A DNA stretch of 7,846 nt, taken from NCBI GenBank assembly GCA_937912045.1, contig CALDPI010000122.1, forward strand, positions 1 to 7,846, read 5' to 3'. The notes under the pieces were generated by a model. That model did no database searches, was not told the DNA's origin, and was given only the letters and a program-made list of their open reading frames with translations. Origin of the DNA: an uncultured Clostridia bacterium (GTDB lineage Bacteria; Bacillota; Clostridia; Oscillospirales; Acutalibacteraceae). Below, piece after piece: positions 6,699 to 7,846 of the stretch (position 1 is the first letter of the stretch; every line of letters begins with the position of its first letter). The position numbers and the translations under genes are program-made.

Positions 6699-6850
6699 AC
6701 CTTACCTCCGTTTTTTGATAATCCTATGATAAGACAAAACTGTTGTGGAGGGGATTTGAAAATATTAACTTTTTGTAAACAAAGCATTTTCCGTTTTATG
6801 CATATTTTGGACAACCGCGAACATAATATATGAAAAAAGGAGGATGCTTT
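6699..6850. promoter_or_regulatory. Divergent intergenic region between the ABC exporter operon and the sugar-binding lipoprotein
   Basis: These 152 bases must hold the promoters of both outward-reading units, but neither is convincing. For the minus-strand operon the best pair is TCCACA (6749-6744) and TAGGAT (6726-6721) with a 17-base spacer. TATCAT (6731-6726) is a better -10 box but has no matching -35. For the lipoprotein, TTGTAA (6773-6778) lies 18 bases before TATGCA (6797-6802), a weak match. A short palindrome, TTTGT-AA-ACAAA (6772-6783), lies near the middle. The lipoprotein ribosome site AAGGAGGA is at 6837-6844 and the permease site GGAGG is at 6709-6705. The region is clearly more AT-rich than the genes around it. 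Confidence 0.45.
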
Positions 6851-7846
6851 ATGAAAAAAGTATTATCACTGTTAATGACCGTCATTTTAATTGCGCTCTG
6901 CTTTGCCGGCTGCGGCGAAAAGAGCGCCGAAAAGGGCAGGGTGTACTACCTCAACTTCAAGCCCGAGCAGGATGCCGCCTGGCAGACACTCGCAGAGGAG
7001 TACACAAAGGAAACGGGTGTAGAGGTCGACGTGGTTACCGCCGCACAGGGCAAATATGAGGAAACTCTGACCGCTGCGATTGACAAGGCAGACGCACCGA
7101 CACTGTTTCAGATAAGCGGCACCATTGCGCTTGATGCCTGGCGCGATTATTGCATGGACCTGTCCGACACCGCCGTCTATAAGGAGCTCACAAGTGATGA
7201 GTTTGCCATTAAAGAGGACGGAAAGGTTTACGGCGTTGCCTACGTTTATGAGGGCTTTGGTCTGATTGTCAACAAGGCGCTTCTTAAAAAAGCCGGTTAT
7301 GAAATCGGCGATATAAAGGACTTTGACTCACTTAAAAAAATCGCAGAGGAAATTCACGCAAAAAAGGCCACACTAGGCTTTGACGCTTTCACCTCCTCCA
7401 CGCTTGACAGCAGCAGTAGCTGGCGCTTTTCGGGACACCTGTCAAACATTCCGCTGTTTTACGAATTCCGCGACGACAATATAACCACCCAGCCCAAAAC
7501 CATCAAGGGCACCTATCTTGACAAGTTTAAGAGCATTTGGGATTTGTACGTCCAAAACGGCACGGTGGAGCCTGCCAAAATCACCTCGACCGTTGATGCC
7601 GCAAAGGAATTTGCAGAGGGACGCGCTGTATTTTACCAGAACGGCACCTGGGCATATGAGGACGTAAAGGCTGTTGGCGACGAAAACCTTGGTTATATTC
7701 CGATTTACGCAGGCATTGATGACGAAAAGCAGGGTCTTTGCTGCGGCACCGAAAACTATTGGGCTGTCAACTCTCTTGCAAGCGATGCCGACAAAGAGGC
7801 TACCCTCGACTTTTTGGAGTGGGTTGTAACAAGCGATGCAGGAACA
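6851..7846 (+). CDS. Carbohydrate ABC transporter substrate-binding lipoprotein, 3' end missing
   Basis: This is an extracellular, lipid-anchored receptor that captures a sugar or oligosaccharide and hands it to a MalFG-type importer. The frame is open for 332 residues to the right edge; family members usually run 400-450. The start is ATG 6851, with AAGGAGGA six bases upstream; an ATG at 6844 is out of frame and abuts that site. A lipoprotein signal peptide is clear: KK at 2-3, a hydrophobic core at 4-19, and the modified Cys C21 in FAGC. Family features follow: VYGVAYVYEGFGLIVNKAL from residue 126, EFAEGRAVFYQNGTW (253-267), where a binding-site Trp is usual, and GTENYWAVN (299-307) before the C-terminal helix that packs the two lobes. 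Phe at lipobox position -3 is uncommon. Permease genes should follow outside the window. The sugar is not identifiable. Confidence 0.93.
   Translation, partial: MKKVLSLLMTVILIALCFAGCGEKSAEKGRVYYLNFKPEQDAAWQTLAEEYTKETGVEVDVVTAAQGKYEETLTAAIDKADAPTLFQISGTIALDAWRDYCMDLSDTAVYKELTSDEFAIKEDGKVYGVAYVYEGFGLIVNKALLKKAGYEIGDIKDFDSLKKIAEEIHAKKATLGFDAFTSSTLDSSSSWRFSGHLSNIPLFYEFRDDNITTQPKTIKGTYLDKFKSIWDLYVQNGTVEPAKITSTVDAAKEFAEGRAVFYQNGTWAYEDVKAVGDENLGYIPIYAGIDDEKQGLCCGTENYWAVNSLASDADKEATLDFLEWVVTSDAGT

Noticed and set aside
6807..6824. Catabolite-response (cre-like) site TTGGACAACCGCGAACAT before the lipoprotein gene.
   Set aside because: It has a TG...CG...CA flavour, but the outer TG and CA are two bases too far apart and inner positions do not match the CcpA consensus, so it is not called.
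6844..7059. A 71-codon frame starting at ATG 6844, overlapping the sugar-binding lipoprotein.
   Set aside because: Its ATG abuts the ribosome site, leaving no spacing, and its Arg/Gly-rich translation is a frame shadow. The overlapping frame from 6851 gives a textbook lipoprotein.
1..7846. Search for mobile elements, integrase or transposase genes, tRNAs, CRISPR repeats, toxin-antitoxin or defence genes.
   Set aside because: No such gene motif, cloverleaf, regular repeat spacing or flanking inverted or direct repeat was seen. All substantial frames are explained by the six genes listed.

Overview
The window looks like a chromosomal segment of a low-to-moderate GC Gram-positive bacterium, most likely an uncultured gut- or rumen-type Clostridia (Bacillota). 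The evidence is strong AGGAGG-type ribosome binding sites in front of most genes, short intergenic gaps with compact stem-loop terminators, a lipoprotein sugar-binding protein, a MacB/FtsX-type transporter split into separate permease and ATPase genes, and strong avoidance of the codons TTA, CTA and TCA. The taxonomic call is inference from style, not from a marker gene.

Layout. (1) 1-1206, plus strand: the 3' part of a helical-hairpin (six-hairpin/alpha-alpha toroid-like) protein, probably carbohydrate-active, cut by the left edge and closed by a terminator at 1214-1240. (2) 1244-4421, plus strand: a self-contained three-gene operon with its own promoter and terminator. It encodes a sugar-phosphate-type nucleotidyltransferase, UDP-galactopyranose mutase (glf) and a family 2 glycosyltransferase. 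(3) 4422-6698, minus strand: a two-gene ABC unit, permease first and ATPase second, running convergently into the shared terminator at 4391-4421. (4) 6699-6850: a 152-base divergent intergenic region. (5) 6851-7846, plus strand: the start of a carbohydrate ABC transporter substrate-binding lipoprotein, open to the right edge.

How the genes work together. The three-gene operon reads as a small galactofuranose cassette. Glf converts UDP-galactopyranose to UDP-galactofuranose, the glycosyltransferase is the natural candidate to place a sugar on a surface glycan, and the nucleotidyltransferase may make an activated sugar or alcohol phosphate for the same glycan. The ABC pair is an exporter or substrate-extrusion system of the MacB/LolCDE/FtsX class with no sequence-visible link to the cassette. 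The lipoprotein on the right is the receptor of an importer whose permeases would be expected just beyond the window.

Nothing here is clearly a new system. The most unusual points are two Gly/Met-rich segments predicted to lie outside the cell in the ABC permease, an operator-like inverted repeat inside the cassette promoter, and the unassigned substrate of the nucleotidyltransferase. No RNA genes, mobile elements, CRISPR arrays or long repeats were seen, and no stretch over 300 bases lacks a gene.
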